Positions 11,761 through 22,804 of a stretch of DNA of 64,000 nucleotides are shown here, piece by piece; within the stretch, counting starts at the first letter, position 1; the number at the start of each line of letters is the position of its first letter. Source of the stretch: Rhabdophis nuchalis (Eukaryota; Chordata; Lepidosauria; Squamata; Natricidae); the NCBI GenBank assembly GCA_039707465.1, contig CM077645.1, positions 148,671,503 to 148,735,502 on the forward strand, read 5' to 3'. A program made the position numbers and the translations under genes. The notes beneath the pieces were generated by a model. That model saw nothing but the letters and a program-made list of their open reading frames with translations. It was not told where the DNA came from and did not search any database.

Positions 11761-14593
11761 ATTTATTTATTTTATTTATTTATTATATTTATACCCCGCC
11801 CTTCTCCAAGCGGACCCAGGGCGGCGCACAGGAATGTTAAAATACATACAAAACATAATAAAATTTTAAAAAACTTATTCTAATAAATCCTGTGTTAAAA
11901 CCGAATTAAAAATCCCAAATTTAAAATTATCTAGAAGTCAGTAATGGAGGTTACACTAGGCCGGCTAGATGGAATAGATGTGTCTTCAGACACTTGCGGA
12001 AGAGGCGGAGGTCGGAGATGGTGCGGAGTTCAGGGGGTAAGTCGTTCCAAAGGGCTGGTCCCGCCACAGAGAAGGCTCTTCCCCTGGGTGTCGCCAGTCG
12101 GCATTGTCCAGCCGACGGCACCCTGAGGAGGCCCTCTCTGTGGGAGCGTATCGGTCTGAGGATGTATGGGGCAAGAGGCGGTCTCGCATGTAACTAGACC
12201 CCGAGCCATGGAGCGCTTTAAAGATGGTCGTTAAAACCTTGAAGCGCACCCGAAAGACCACAGGAAGCCAGTGCAGCTCGCGCAGGATAGGTGTTATGTG
12301 GGAGTGTCTAGGCGCTCCCGTAATCACCCGCGCGGCTGCATTCTGGACTAGCTGCAGCTTTCAGGTGCACCTCAAGGGAAGCCCCATGTAGAGAGCATTA
12401 CAGTAGTCGAGTTGAGAGGTGACAAGTGCTTGAGTGACTGTGCGTAAGGCACCCCAGTCCAGTAAGGGGCGCAATTGGCGCATCAGGCGTACCTGATGAA
12501 ACGCCCCCCTGGCCACGGCTGCCACCTGATCTTCCATAGACAGCTGGGAATCCAGGAGGACACCCAAATTGCGCGCCCTCTCCATGGGGGCCGGTGTTTC
12601 GCCCCCAATGGCCAGAGTTGGAATAATTTGGCTGAACCGGGGTGCCGGAAGCCACAGCCACTCAGTCTTGGACGGGTTGAGCTTGAGTTTGTTACTACCC
12701 ATCCAGATCCGTACGGCCTCCAAGCACCGGGACATAACCTCGACGGCATCATTGGGGTGGTCTGGGGTGGATATGTACAACTGAGTATCATCAGCGTACA
12801 AATGATATCCCACCCCAAAACCACGGATGATCTCACCCAGCGGCTTCATATATGTGTTGAACAGTAGGGGCGAGAGGACCGACCCCTGAGGAACCCCACA
12901 TATGAGGGGCCTCGAGGCCGACCTCTGCCCCCCTGCCAACACATATTGCGACCGACCAGAGAGGTAGGACGAGAACCACCGCAAAACGGTGCCTCCCAGC
13001 CCCAACCCCCCCAGTCGGCGCAATAGGATACCATGGTCGATGGTATCAAAAGCCGCTGAGAGGTCTAATAGGACTAGGATAGAGGAATATCCTCTAACCC
13101 ACGCCCTCCAGAGATCATCAACCAACGCGACCAATGCCGTCTCGGTGCTGTGCCCGGGTCGGAAGCCGGACTGGCGCGGGTCTAGATAATCAACTTCCTC
13201 CAAGTGTCGCGGAAACTGTTGAGCCACCACACTCTCAACAATCTTCACTAAAAAGTGGAGGTTGGAGACGGGACGATAGTTCTCTAATAATGCTGGATCC
13301 AGGGACGGCTTCTTGAGGAGGGGCCTTACTACCACCTCTTTCAAGACGGCAGGCAAGGACCCCTCACTCAAAGATGCGTTGACAATGCCCTGGAGCCAGC
13401 CTCGTGTCATCTCCCAGGATGCCAATACAAGCCAGGAGGGACACGGGTCCAATAAACATGTGGTAGCCCTAAGTCTCTTTGACAACTTGTCCATATCCTC
13501 GGTGGTAACAAAATCAAACTCCTCCCAAGATGGTGTCACAAGAACAGCCTCGGCCCGCTCGACTGGACCACTATCGATGGAGAATAGCTCGTTCCGAATC
13601 CGAGTGATTTTCTCCTGCAGATAAATCCCAAATTCCTCTGCTCGACCCTGTAAAGGGGCTTCCCGCGGCCTCTGTTGAAGGAGGGAGCGGGTCACCCCAA
13701 ACAGGGCGGCAGGGCGGTTATCTGCGGATGCAATAAGAGTGGCACAATACTCATGTTTGGCCACTCTTATCGCCACTAAGTAAGTCCTAATATGGTCTCT
13801 TACTAGTGTTCGGTCGGCTTCGGAGTGAGAAGATCTCCATCTGTTCTCTAGGCATCTCTTGTGGCGCTTCATCTCCCTAAGCCCCTTGGTAAACCAAGGA
13901 GCCCAGGTGGTTCGTCACCGCAAGAGAGGCCGCTAGGGCGCGACTCGGTCCAAGACCCCCGTGGCCGCACTTAACCATGCGGCCACTAGGTCCTCAGTCG
14001 AGTCACGGGGTAAGTCCACAGGAATTGGCCCAAGCTCCCTTTGGAACCTTACCGGGTCCATCAGGAGCCTGGGGCGGAACCATATAGGAATGTCCGGTTC
14101 CGCCTCCCCGCAGTGAGGTGTGGCGATCGGAAAGTCGAGCCGAAGGAGAGCGTGATCTGTCCATGACAGGGGTGTGATGACTAAATCCCCTATTCCCAGA
14201 TCACTACTCAACTGTCCCGAGACAAAGATTAGATCCAGGGTGTGTCCGCCCTCGTGGGTAGGGCCTACAACTACTTGGGTCAGGTCCATGGCTGTCATGG
14301 AAGCCATGAACTCCCGAGCTACCCCAGAGGTTTCGCCTGCTGACGGCAGGTTAAAGTCCCCCATGACTAAAAGTCTGGGGGTCTCAACCGCCGCCTCAGC
14401 TATCACCTCTAGGAGCTTGGGCAGGGCTGTTGTTGCATAGCGAGGAGCCAGGTATACAACTAAAACGCCCAACTGCCTCCCTAGGCCCCACTTCACAAGG
14501 AGGGACTCACACCCGGTCGTCTGAGGGATCGTGGTCTCCTTTGGCTCAAGACCTTCCCTAACCATAATCGCCACCCCCCCCCACCCCTCCCTA
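11761..14593 (-). mobile_element. CR1/L3-like LINE, 5'-truncated, near-intact ORF2
   Basis: The longest retrotransposon here (2.8 kb), in antisense within LY86 intron 4. On the minus strand it encodes the C-terminal part of an apurinic-type endonuclease (14574 down to 13933: LLVMGDFNLPSAGE, HTLDLIF, SWTDHALLRLD), then a reverse transcriptase, then the terminal domain (12327-11986, HITPILRELHWLPVVFRV). All three blocks share one frame and are separated only by in-frame stops (13933-13935, 13915-13917, 12361-12363). The 3' end has the GCGCCGCCCTGGG block and an ATTTATTT-rich tail. The few lesions suggest a relatively young copy. L2 and L3 clades are alternatives to CR1 proper. Confidence 0.9.
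12361..13872 (-). pseudogene. LINE reverse-transcriptase ORF block, 503 codons
   Basis: This frame is the catalytic core of the LINE at 11761-14593. It copies element RNA by target-primed reverse transcription. Visible motifs in order are: ENYRPVSNL, SGFRPGHSTETAL, SSILVLLDLSAAFDTIDHGI, GVPQGSVLSPLLFNTYM, and the catalytic YADD box at residue 359 (YHLYADDTQLYIS), followed by KTEWLWLP. The catalytic aspartates are all present. It is called a pseudogene because in-frame stops separate it from the endonuclease block upstream and from the C-terminal domain downstream, and because the element lacks its 5' end. Confidence 0.9.
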
Positions 14594-14678
14594 GTTTCCT
14601 GTGCACCGCCCCGGGTCCCTTTGGGGAGAGGGTGTGGTTATATAAATCCAACTAATAAATAAATAAAAATAAATAAAT
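14594..14678 (+). mobile_element. CR1/L3 3' tail only, about 85 bp, opposite strand
   Basis: The sequence 'cctgtgcaccgccccgggtc', then 'ggggagagggtg', then a TAAATAAA-rich tail is the 3' terminus of the same LINE type. It lies on the + strand and directly abuts the 5' edge of the minus-strand copy ending at 14593. Confidence 0.8.
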
Positions 14679-15272
14679 GCCTGTCATTTATAATCTAGGC
14701 CCACAGGCCTTAACCAATCACAGAATTAGAAAAAGCCCGCCCAAAGATAAATGTTCTAATTTTCCCTTCAAAACAGTTGGGGTCATCCAAAGGTTAGTTT
14801 CGCAACTAACACAACTATATACATTCAATACATAGCACCTGTTGTTGAACAAATACTAGCAGTGACAACTAGCATGCCAAGTAGTAAGCGAAGCTGTCAA
14901 GTTTTGTTCACGAGCATTTAGGGGATTTTCTGTCCTGTCCTGCTCTGATAAAGCGATGGCAGTTAACTCTGAAATACAGTCAATGAAAAATAAAACCAGG
15001 AGAATTATGTTTGTAGAAAGACTTACGCAGACAGGTGCTTGATGGAAAGTAAATATATAAAGCGATTAACTTTATTTAGGAAAGTTTGATACAAGGAGGA
15101 AGAGAAAAATGCAGGAAGCAGATGTGTCACGCTGCTAGTTGTCATTACATTTATTACCCCAACAACCCCAATATTATCCTGATATTTAAGGTTTACAAAG
15201 TGCAGAAAACCAGCAGTTGCAAATGATGAATCTTCCGACAATTGGATCCTCGGATCCCTTTGGTAAAGCAAA
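14679..15272. other. LY86 intron 4, no recognised element
   Basis: Unassigned intronic sequence. Confidence 0.4.
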
Positions 15273-15274
15273 TA

Positions 15275-15488
15275 TAGTAGAACCTCTGGTCACGGCCGTA
15301 ATTCATTTCATAACTTTGGTCATAAACTGATTTGGTCGTGAGCCGAACATAATTTTGGAAATTTGGCACTTACAATAAAAATGGAACAGAAGGGGAAATT
15401 GGCCGGGGGTGGGTGGGAAATTGTGAACTTTTTGTTCAGAACTTAATTTGGTCGTGGTCAGAAGCTTTCGTGACCAGAGGTTCTATTG
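15275..15488. mobile_element. Mariner/Tigger-like MITE, 214 bp
   Basis: The ends are TAGTAGAACCTCTGGTCACG and CGTGACCAGAGGTTCTATTG, flanked by TA at 15273-15274 and 15489-15490. There is no transposase frame. It lies about 310 bp before the last LY86 exon. Confidence 0.8.
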
Positions 15489-15801
15489 TAACTTTGCCTT
15501 TTTTTTGCCTGTGAATTTATTGCTTGCAGCCTTCAAGGAATTATGCTGTAGCAGCATGAGGAAAAGAGCACTTACGCCCAGTTAAAATAATCTCATCTTA
15601 TTGGTCTTTCTTAAGTCATAAACCTTTCAGTTTATTTCAATGCCAGCTTCAGTTGCAGGATTGCTTTTGACAATTGCCATATATTGGATTCTTGACTAAT
15701 TAAAAAATAACAGCCACAGTAACATTATGAAAGAGAAGTGGTAGTCTCCACACATTAATTAATTTCTTCAGAACATATTCATTCCTTTCTTTTTCTTACA
15801 G

Positions 15802-15885
15802 GGCGAATTTAATATAACAGCTCAGCTCTTCAACGAAGACCATCACACAATTATTTGTGCTAATTTTTATATCAACAATCACTGA
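15802..15885 (+). CDS. LY86: LY86 (MD-1) last coding exon with stop codon
   Basis: The acceptor TTTTTCTTACAG ends at 15801. The exon reads GEFNITAQLFNEDHHTIICA, then NFYINNH and TGA at 15883-15885. The GE start, the FNED loop and the ICAN motif match the C-terminal strand of MD-1, and the cysteine there is a conserved ML-domain cysteine. An N-linked glycosylation sequon (NIT) is present. The three exons together give about 88 C-terminal residues with no stop or frameshift, so the gene looks intact here. No AATAAA is seen nearby; an ATTAAA at about 16098 is a weak candidate polyadenylation signal. Confidence 0.92.
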   Translation, partial: GEFNITAQLFNEDHHTIICANFYINNH

Positions 15886-16198
15886 GAAGTTGCTGTCTGT
15901 TACTTTTTGAACTGGGATTGCCTAGACCATGGCTTCCCAAACTTTTTCTTTCAATACCCAAACCATTTATTTTAAAAAATATTATTGAACTTTGAGGACC
16001 AGCTGTAAGTCCCTTCCTTCAGCACCATCGTACCTTTGAACGGTCACTGAAGGAATCGACATAACTTGAGGACCACCTGTATCATAAAAGTAGTATCATT
16101 AAATGAATTCATATTATTTCCACAGATTACCATTTGCAATTTCATTAATTTTTGCCTTAATGGGAATACTTTGGGAGATTGTTGAATATACTTTAGTA
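15886..16198. other. LY86 3' flank or UTR, with a mariner-MITE remnant
   Basis: This follows the LY86 stop. At about 16000-16081 a short piece reads 'gaggaccagctgtaagtccc' and later 'taacttgaggaccacctgta', resembling both ends of the mariner-like MITE family with most of the interior missing. The ATTAAA at about 16098 may end the transcript. Confidence 0.45.
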
Positions 16199-16381
16199 CA
16201 GGGGTCCCCAACCTTTTTTGCACCAGGGACCGGTTTCATTTTAAAGAAAATTCTGCGGACCGGTTGAGTGGCTCAGCAGTCATGTGACTGGGTGGGCGTG
16301 GCCAACTTGGAAAATGTGAAACTCACTTAACAATGATCTTGGTTAGCAACCAAACTTTTGGCCTCAACTGTGGTCATAAGT

Positions 16382-16444
<63 letters not shown>

Positions 16445-17379
16445 CTTTTTCTTTCTTTCTCTCTCTCTCTTTCTTTCTCTTTCTTTGTCTCTCTCTCTCT
16501 TTCTCTCGCTATTTTTTTCTTTCTCTCTTTCCCTTTCTCTTTATTTCTTTCTCTTTCTTTTTCTCTTTCCCTCTTTCTCTTTTTCTTTCTCTCTCTTTCT
16601 CTCTTTCTGTATCTTTTTCTGTCTCTTTCTTTCCTTTCTGTCTCTTTCTGTCTGTCTTTCTCTCTCTCCCACTTTTTCTTTCTTTCTCTTTCTTTCTCTC
16701 TGTCTCTCTCCTTCATCCGCCCATCTCTGTCACTCTGTGTGTGTGTGCGTGTGTCTGTCTGTCTTGCATTCACTCAATCTGTGTCTCTGTCTATCTTTCT
16801 CTCCCTCCCTCCCTCCCTCTCTCTGTCTCTCTATGTGTGTCTGTCGTCGTCGTCTCCCCCTCCCCCAGCCTCCTCAGCCCGCCTGCCGCGCTTGGTCGCT
16901 CGTTCGCTCGTTCAGGCTCCGTGGCTGGGTAGGAGCCGGGCTGGAGAGGAGGAGGAGGGAGGAGGGGGCAGCCCATTGGGCAGAGTGCACGGGAGAACAC
17001 AGGAGGATGGTGGGGGCTCTTCCTCCACCCTCGTCGACGGAGGGACTCCTGTGCGCCGCCGGAGCAACCTCCCTACGGCCGCCAGTTCCCTCCCCCGCCC
17101 GCGGAGCCTCCGCAGCCCCTGGAAGAAAATGAGTGGCCGGCATGCCAGCAGGGGAGGGAATCGGTGGCCGGTCCGGTTGGCGCCCAGGAGTCCCTCCGTC
17201 GACGAGGATGGAGGAAGAGCCACACTCCAACGGCGCGAACAGCCGCACCTGCGTTCTCCTGCGCGCTCTGCTCAGGGGGCTGCCCCCTCCTCCCTCCTCC
17301 TCCTCTCCAGCCCTGCGGCCCGGCTCCCACCCAGCCACGGACCGGCACCGGTCCGCGGCCCGGGGGTTGGGGACCCCTG
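16199..17379. mobile_element. hAT element (group 1), 1181 bp, chimeric interior
   Basis: The ends are CAGGGGTCCCCAACC and GGTTGGGGACCCCTG, with a perfect 8-bp duplication CTTTAGTA at 16191-16198 and 17380-17387. The left interior (about 16264-16380) carries the 'ggaaaatgtgaaactcactt ... ctgtggtcataag' block found in group 2 elements, then a long pyrimidine tract. The right interior (about 16930-17340) is GC-rich and contains the CTGCCCCCTCCTCC-type block on both strands, an internal inverted duplication. Open frames across it are by-products of this composition. Confidence 0.85.
16381..16850 (+). repeat. (CTTT)n and pyrimidine-rich tract
   Basis: Pure CTTT units for about 65 bp are followed by mixed CT-rich sequence and a short GT repeat near 16736. 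It accounts for the long FLSF-type open frames. Confidence 0.95.
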
Positions 17380-17489
17380 CTTTAGTACACGTGACCATCT
17401 TTAAGTCAGTTTAAATATCCCTCTTGTGATGGGTACTGGGCTTATATATTATTACCCCCAAAAAACCCACTTTTACCCAGTTTTGGATA

Positions 17490-18223
17490 CAGGATAGCTC
17501 TTGACTTACAACCAGTTGCTTAGCCACCATTCACAATTATCACAGACCCCTTCCCAAAAGGTACTTAGAACCCAGTTCCATTCCATCTTTCTCCCCAAGT
17601 CACATGATTGCACTCTGGATACTTAATAGTCTTAACCAGGACACTTAACCAGTCTGCATTTATGGCTGTTTACAGTCACATGACTGCAGGAACTGGCACT
17701 TACTTCAGGTTTCTGGCAAAAAAAAAAAACCTTCCCATTGGCTAAAGCAGTTTTGCTAAGCGACTGCTGTGTTCACCCAACAACTGTCACAAAAAAGACT
17801 GTAAAATTGGCTGCCGTCACATAGTGATGTCCTTAACAACCATGACCTACCCCCCGAGCTTAGATCTACTACGGACCTCCGCTCCTTCCATCAACAATTA
17901 AAGACCCATCTTTTCCAGCAGGCCGGCCTGGCCTAACCTAATCTACCGTACCCGCCTAGTTGTAGTAAATATTACCTAATCGGGTTTTTACGTTATAAAT
18001 TTAAATGAGATATTTTAACAGAGGGTAAAACATTTAATTTAGTTTTATTATTTATAATTGTTATATATGTATATGCTCTTAAATTCTTGTGCACCGCCCC
18101 GAGTCTCTTCGGAGAGAGGGGGCGGTCAATAAATCCAAATAAATAAATAAATAAATAAATAACAACCAGCATGATTTACTACTGAATTCAACTCTACATA
18201 ATTCGTAAGTTGAGGGCTACCTG
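17490..18223. mobile_element. Mariner-like MITE interrupted by a CR1/L3 tail
   Basis: The ends are CAGGATAGCTCTTGACTTAC and GTAAGTTGAGGGCTACCTG, flanked by TA at 17488-17489 and 18224-18225. The MITE parts are 17490-17842 and 18161-18223. Confidence 0.75.
17843..18160 (+). mobile_element. CR1/L3-like LINE 3' end, 318 bp, nested
   Basis: It encodes the last residues of ORF2 (LRSFHQQLKTHLFQQAGLA type) and ends with 'gtgcaccgccccgagtctct' and an AAATA repeat. It is flanked by AACAACCA at 17835-17842 and 18161-18168, with the MITE resuming on either side. Confidence 0.85.
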
Positions 18224-18225
18224 TA

Positions 18226-18660
18226 ATTTACCTAGCTTTGAGAAGAACTAGCCTAGACAGTTAAAATCAGCCTAAACTTTCAAGGAGAGCTTACTTCACT
18301 CTACCCATTATGGTGAACAATGGAAAAGGAGGCTGATTGAATTCAGTTGGTTGTTAAAAAGTTGAATGAATTGATATATTCAAAATGATTCATCATTATA
18401 AGTTTAATTTTACTTTCTTTAAAACTCTGCCTCCTTTTACGAAACATGTTGTTAAAATTGTATGTGTTGTGCCTCCATTAGGTTCATTCACAAAAGATGA
18501 ATTTCTCAGATAAATGCCCTTTTCAAATTGCTGTAACTCTCTTCCTGGAGATTCATTTTCCTATTAACTCCCAATTCCCTCAAAGCAAGACTGAATGCCC
18601 TTTTTCCCCTCATCAATCCCGCTCAGATTTTTGGGATTGATGCAGGAATACCGAAAAGTG
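18226..18660. other. No recognised element
   Basis: Unassigned sequence downstream of LY86. Confidence 0.4.
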
Positions 18661-18662
18661 TA

Positions 18663-19039
18663 CAGTGGTACCTCGGTTCACGAACTTAATTCGTGAACTG
18701 ACTCTGGTCGCAAACCGAATTGGTCGCGAACCGAGGCACAGTTTCCCCATAGGGTTTAATGTAAATCCGGTTAAACCGTTCTGATCTTTTTTTTTTGGTT
18801 TTAATTCTTGAACTGACTCTGGTCGCGAACCAAATTGGTTGTGACCCGAGGCAGAGTTCGTGAACCGAGGCAGAGTTCGTGAACAGAAGCGGAGTTCGTG
18901 AACCGGACCATATTTTTATGAACTTTTCTGTTCGTGAACCGAAGCGGAGTTTGTGAACCGGAGCATATTTTTATGAACTTTTCTGTTCGTGAACCGAGTT
19001 GTTCGTGAACAGAGGCGTTCATGAACCGAGGTACCACTG
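18663..19039. mobile_element. Mariner/Tigger-like MITE, 377 bp
   Basis: The ends are CAGTGGTACCTCGGTTCACG and CATGAACCGAGGTACCACTG, with TA at 18661-18662 and 19040-19041. The interior repeats 'gttcgtgaaccgaggcagag'-like units several times between 18855 and 19030, so the right arm has been amplified in tandem. Confidence 0.85.
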
Positions 19040-19041
19040 TA

Positions 19042-19852
19042 CAGATGTGGCTGTCACTGTGTGATTAACACTGTCATCTTGGTCGTTTTGACTATGTCAC
19101 CAGTGCAAACAACCTTGGGTGAAAATGAGTCTTTTGGAAGAGTAAGAATAACAGAGATCCCCGCTCCTAGTAGGAGTCTGCAGCACTACATTGAAAACAT
19201 CTTGCACTGAAAAACAAGGCTTGGACAAAGTAAGCTAATGAAGCCACAATTGGGCAACTGTTGCTATCCGCAGCCAGCTGGATCAATAAACGTGCAATTT
19301 TGCCCTCACCCTCTTCCAGGAAAAAAGACAAGTCCATGTAGCAAGCTGGTCCCATCTGTGCTTGTATGGAGGGAATGCCATTTTGGAAATCCACTGCAAT
19401 GTTGGGCCTCCTCTGAACATACTCCTCAGCCAAAAGATCAGCTTAGTCAGATGGAGAGCTGCCATTTGTCCAGGGGATCTGAGGGGAATTTACCTACTTA
19501 ATTTTGTTCTGGTTTCATTGTGAGGTTTCCTGGGCTGGGTAAAATAAGAAATCAACTTTGTTTGTTTCCCCCACACAAAAGCTAGAATTTAGTATCTTGA
19601 TTCCACATTATGGAATAAAAGGTTCTTTTCTGGAAAGGTGTGTATTCTGTCAAATCTCATGGACAAATAAATAAATCTATCAACTGAAGGAAAGAATCCA
19701 TTCACAAGAATATATTTTAAAAATGAGCTCCCTGTCTTTGAGAAGTATATATACAGAGTTAAGCAATATATATATATATAACCTTTATATAAAAGTTAGT
19801 TAGATTTAATGAAAAGTTCACAGCTATGAAATACTTTTCGTTGGGGGTTATG
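19042..19852. other. No recognised element
   Basis: Unassigned, with a short (TA)n run near 19768-19781. Confidence 0.4.
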
Positions 19853-19860
19853 GTCTATAT

Positions 19861-20213
19861 CAGGGGTCCCCAACCTTTTTGGCACCAGGGACCGGTTCCA
19901 TGTTAAAAAAAATTCTGCGGGCCGGTGGCCATGGCTCGGCCGGCGTAGAGGGGGAGCAGGGGGGAGGGGGAACAGGCGGCGCATGCTCGCACGGGGGGTG
20001 AGTTGGCTCACTCGCCCCTCTCGGGCCCCCAAAGGCACGAGCGGCCGCCCCTGTGCTCTCCCACCCCCGGTGCACGCTCTGCCCAGGGGGCTGCCCCCTC
20101 CTCCCTCCTCCTCCTCTCCGGCCCTTTCTAAGAGTTGTGCCGCTCACTGCAGCCCGGTTCCTATCAAGCCACGGACTGGCACCGGTCCGTGGCCCGAGGG
20201 TTGGGGACCCCTG
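19861..20213. mobile_element. hAT MITE (group 1), 353 bp
   Basis: The ends are CAGGGGTCCCCAACC and GGTTGGGGACCCCTG, flanked by GTCTATAT (19853-19860) and GTCTATGT (20214-20221). The GC-rich interior is shared with 9132-9456. Confidence 0.88.
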
Positions 20214-20415
20214 GTCTATGTAACCTAAATCTGTATTTGTCAAATGCCAGTCTCTTGCTTTGGAGAGGCATGCATTTTTAAAAATTTGTTAGTATTTATA
20301 TCCAGCTTTTAGTTCAGGAACTTAAAATGGTACGTGTAGTGCTTTTTTCTTCCGTTTTTCCCCACCACAAGAACTAGGTTGGACTGATAAAATGAAGCTG
20401 GTTCAGTCATATAAT

Positions 20416-20700
20416 CAGAAGTGGTATTCAGCCAGTTCTGACAGGTTCTGGAGAACTGGTAGCGGAAATTTTGAATAGTTCGGAGAACCAACAAATAGGC
20501 TGGCCCCACCCCACTGCCTCCCAGCTGATCTTCTTTTATTGCCTTGAGCAAGAGAACGGAGATGGAAAGCAGATTAGTGGGGTGAGGAGAGAATGGGGGT
20601 TTTGCAATATCATTCCCCTGCCATGCCCACAAAGCCATACCACACCCACAAAGACATGTCCACAGAACCAGTAGTAAAAATAATTTGAATTCCACCACTG
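20416..20700. mobile_element. hAT MITE (group 2), 285 bp
   Basis: The ends are CAGAAGTGGTATTCAG and TTGAATTCCACCACTG, with a perfect duplication CATATAAT at 20408-20415 and 20701-20708. It is the uninterrupted relative of 4108-5728. Confidence 0.9.
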
Positions 20701-20708
20701 CATATAAT

Positions 20709-21861
20709 GAACTTCCAGCTTCAAGAGTGGACTTCATTCTGAGTCTTCTGTTGTCAATCCACACACCTTAATTCTTAACCTTCACATTCAAATGGTGACA
20801 CATATTTTGTTGATTGGCGGTTTCCTTCTTCCCCCACAATCAGTTCCTGAAGAAAAGTGTCTAACTGGACATGTTGGTTTGAAAGCCTTTTAAGGAGAAA
20901 ATGCATTTCTTGTAATAGCTCCATAGCGGGATTTAGCACAGAGAACAGTGTCCACTGCTCCTCCCAGGAAACAAAATAAACACTGTTAATGAAGTACCTT
21001 CAGAAGCAAAAAAGGAACAAATTGGGAGATCCAGCACTGTTTTTGAATCACAGAAAATAATCTTCCAACTTGAGTCTTTGATCCATGTAACTCTCGGTCG
21101 TGAACGAGGGTTGATAGTAGCAAACCAAGGTTTTAAAAACTACTCTTCCCTGAAAGTAACTACTATTCCCTGGAAATGCTGAAAGTGGAAATTTGGATCT
21201 TATCTATGCAAAGCTTAGTGGGTGTTATTGTGAGCCACTCCAGGGCTACATATTCTCTTGCTGATTTGGAACCTTTAAAGTGAAGTTTTGTTTATTTTTC
21301 TGTTATCAGCAGAATTTGAAGGGCTTATACATTGGCTCATTAGCACTACCGGAAGGTAAGTCTACCAAAATATAGTGTTGCTTCAGAATGAACCATGTAT
21401 CGGCAAACCAAGGGAGAAAGCAAATCTAGAAGTGCAAATTCCAGGTTACCTTGATTCTCACAGCAGTCAACTATTAACTCAGTTGAATCTCTCAGTGAAA
21501 ATGTTCTTACAGCATCTAGATCACGATTGCCCAACATTTTGGCTTGCTTGGGTCACACTGAGGGAAGAAGGATTGTCTTGGGCATATATAATATAGTTCA
21601 TGTATATAAATAGCAAACCTCCTTACTTTTTTTATATTTTTCATTATCTTGTGGAGCTGCATTACTAGCTATCCAGAGCCAAATGCAGTTCTTGGGTTGC
21701 AGGTTAGACCCTGATCTAGATTTAAAAACATTATTTTTACAACACGAGTCCATGACAGTGCCTACTATCCCATGGTTCCTGAGTCTGGAGAGGACTGACA
21801 AGTCCTTGTATTATCGTAGCCCTTTCCCATTTGCCAGGCAAACAATGGCAGTATGACTGCA
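20709..21861. other. No recognised element
   Basis: Unassigned; no splice-flanked open frame or repeat that I can support. Confidence 0.4.
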
Positions 21862-21863
21862 AC

Positions 21864-22077
21864 TCTGCTGGCACAGTGGTTAGAATGCAGTATTGCAAGC
21901 TAACTCTACCCACAGTCTGGAGTTCGATTTTGAATGGCTCAAGGTTGTCTCAGCCTTCCATCTTTCTGAGGTTGGTCAAATGAGGACCCAAATTGTTGGC
22001 AATATGCTGACATTTGTAAACCACTCAAAGAGTACTGTGAAGCACTATATAAGTCTTATTGCTTATTGCTGTTGTAG
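21864..22077 (+). mobile_element. tRNA-derived SINE, tail CTATTG type
   Basis: A pol III A box is visible at 'ggcacagtggttagaatgca' and a B box at 'gagttcgattttg'. These are followed by 'ggctcaaggttgtctcagcc', 'caaatgaggaccc', 'gtgaagcactatataagtct' and a TTATTGC tail. A hAT element (22078-22568) landed exactly in the tail. Confidence 0.8.
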
Positions 22078-22568
<491 letters not shown>

Positions 22569-22804
22569 TGTTGTAGCTAATCAATATTTGGGAGGTACAT
22601 TCTGTACATTGGCCGCATGTTTTTTATGAAGACAAAGGCTTGGTTTTTTTCAGCTGTTCTTCTCCAATTTTTTTTAAAAGGACTAGAGATGCAGAGTAAA
22701 TCAAGTAAGTCAGTTGAAATTATTCCTATTCTTCAAGTGATTGGGTCAAATTAATTTATTTGTGTCTGACTGTGTCTGTTTAGGGTTAAGTCTTGTGGTT
22801 TATT

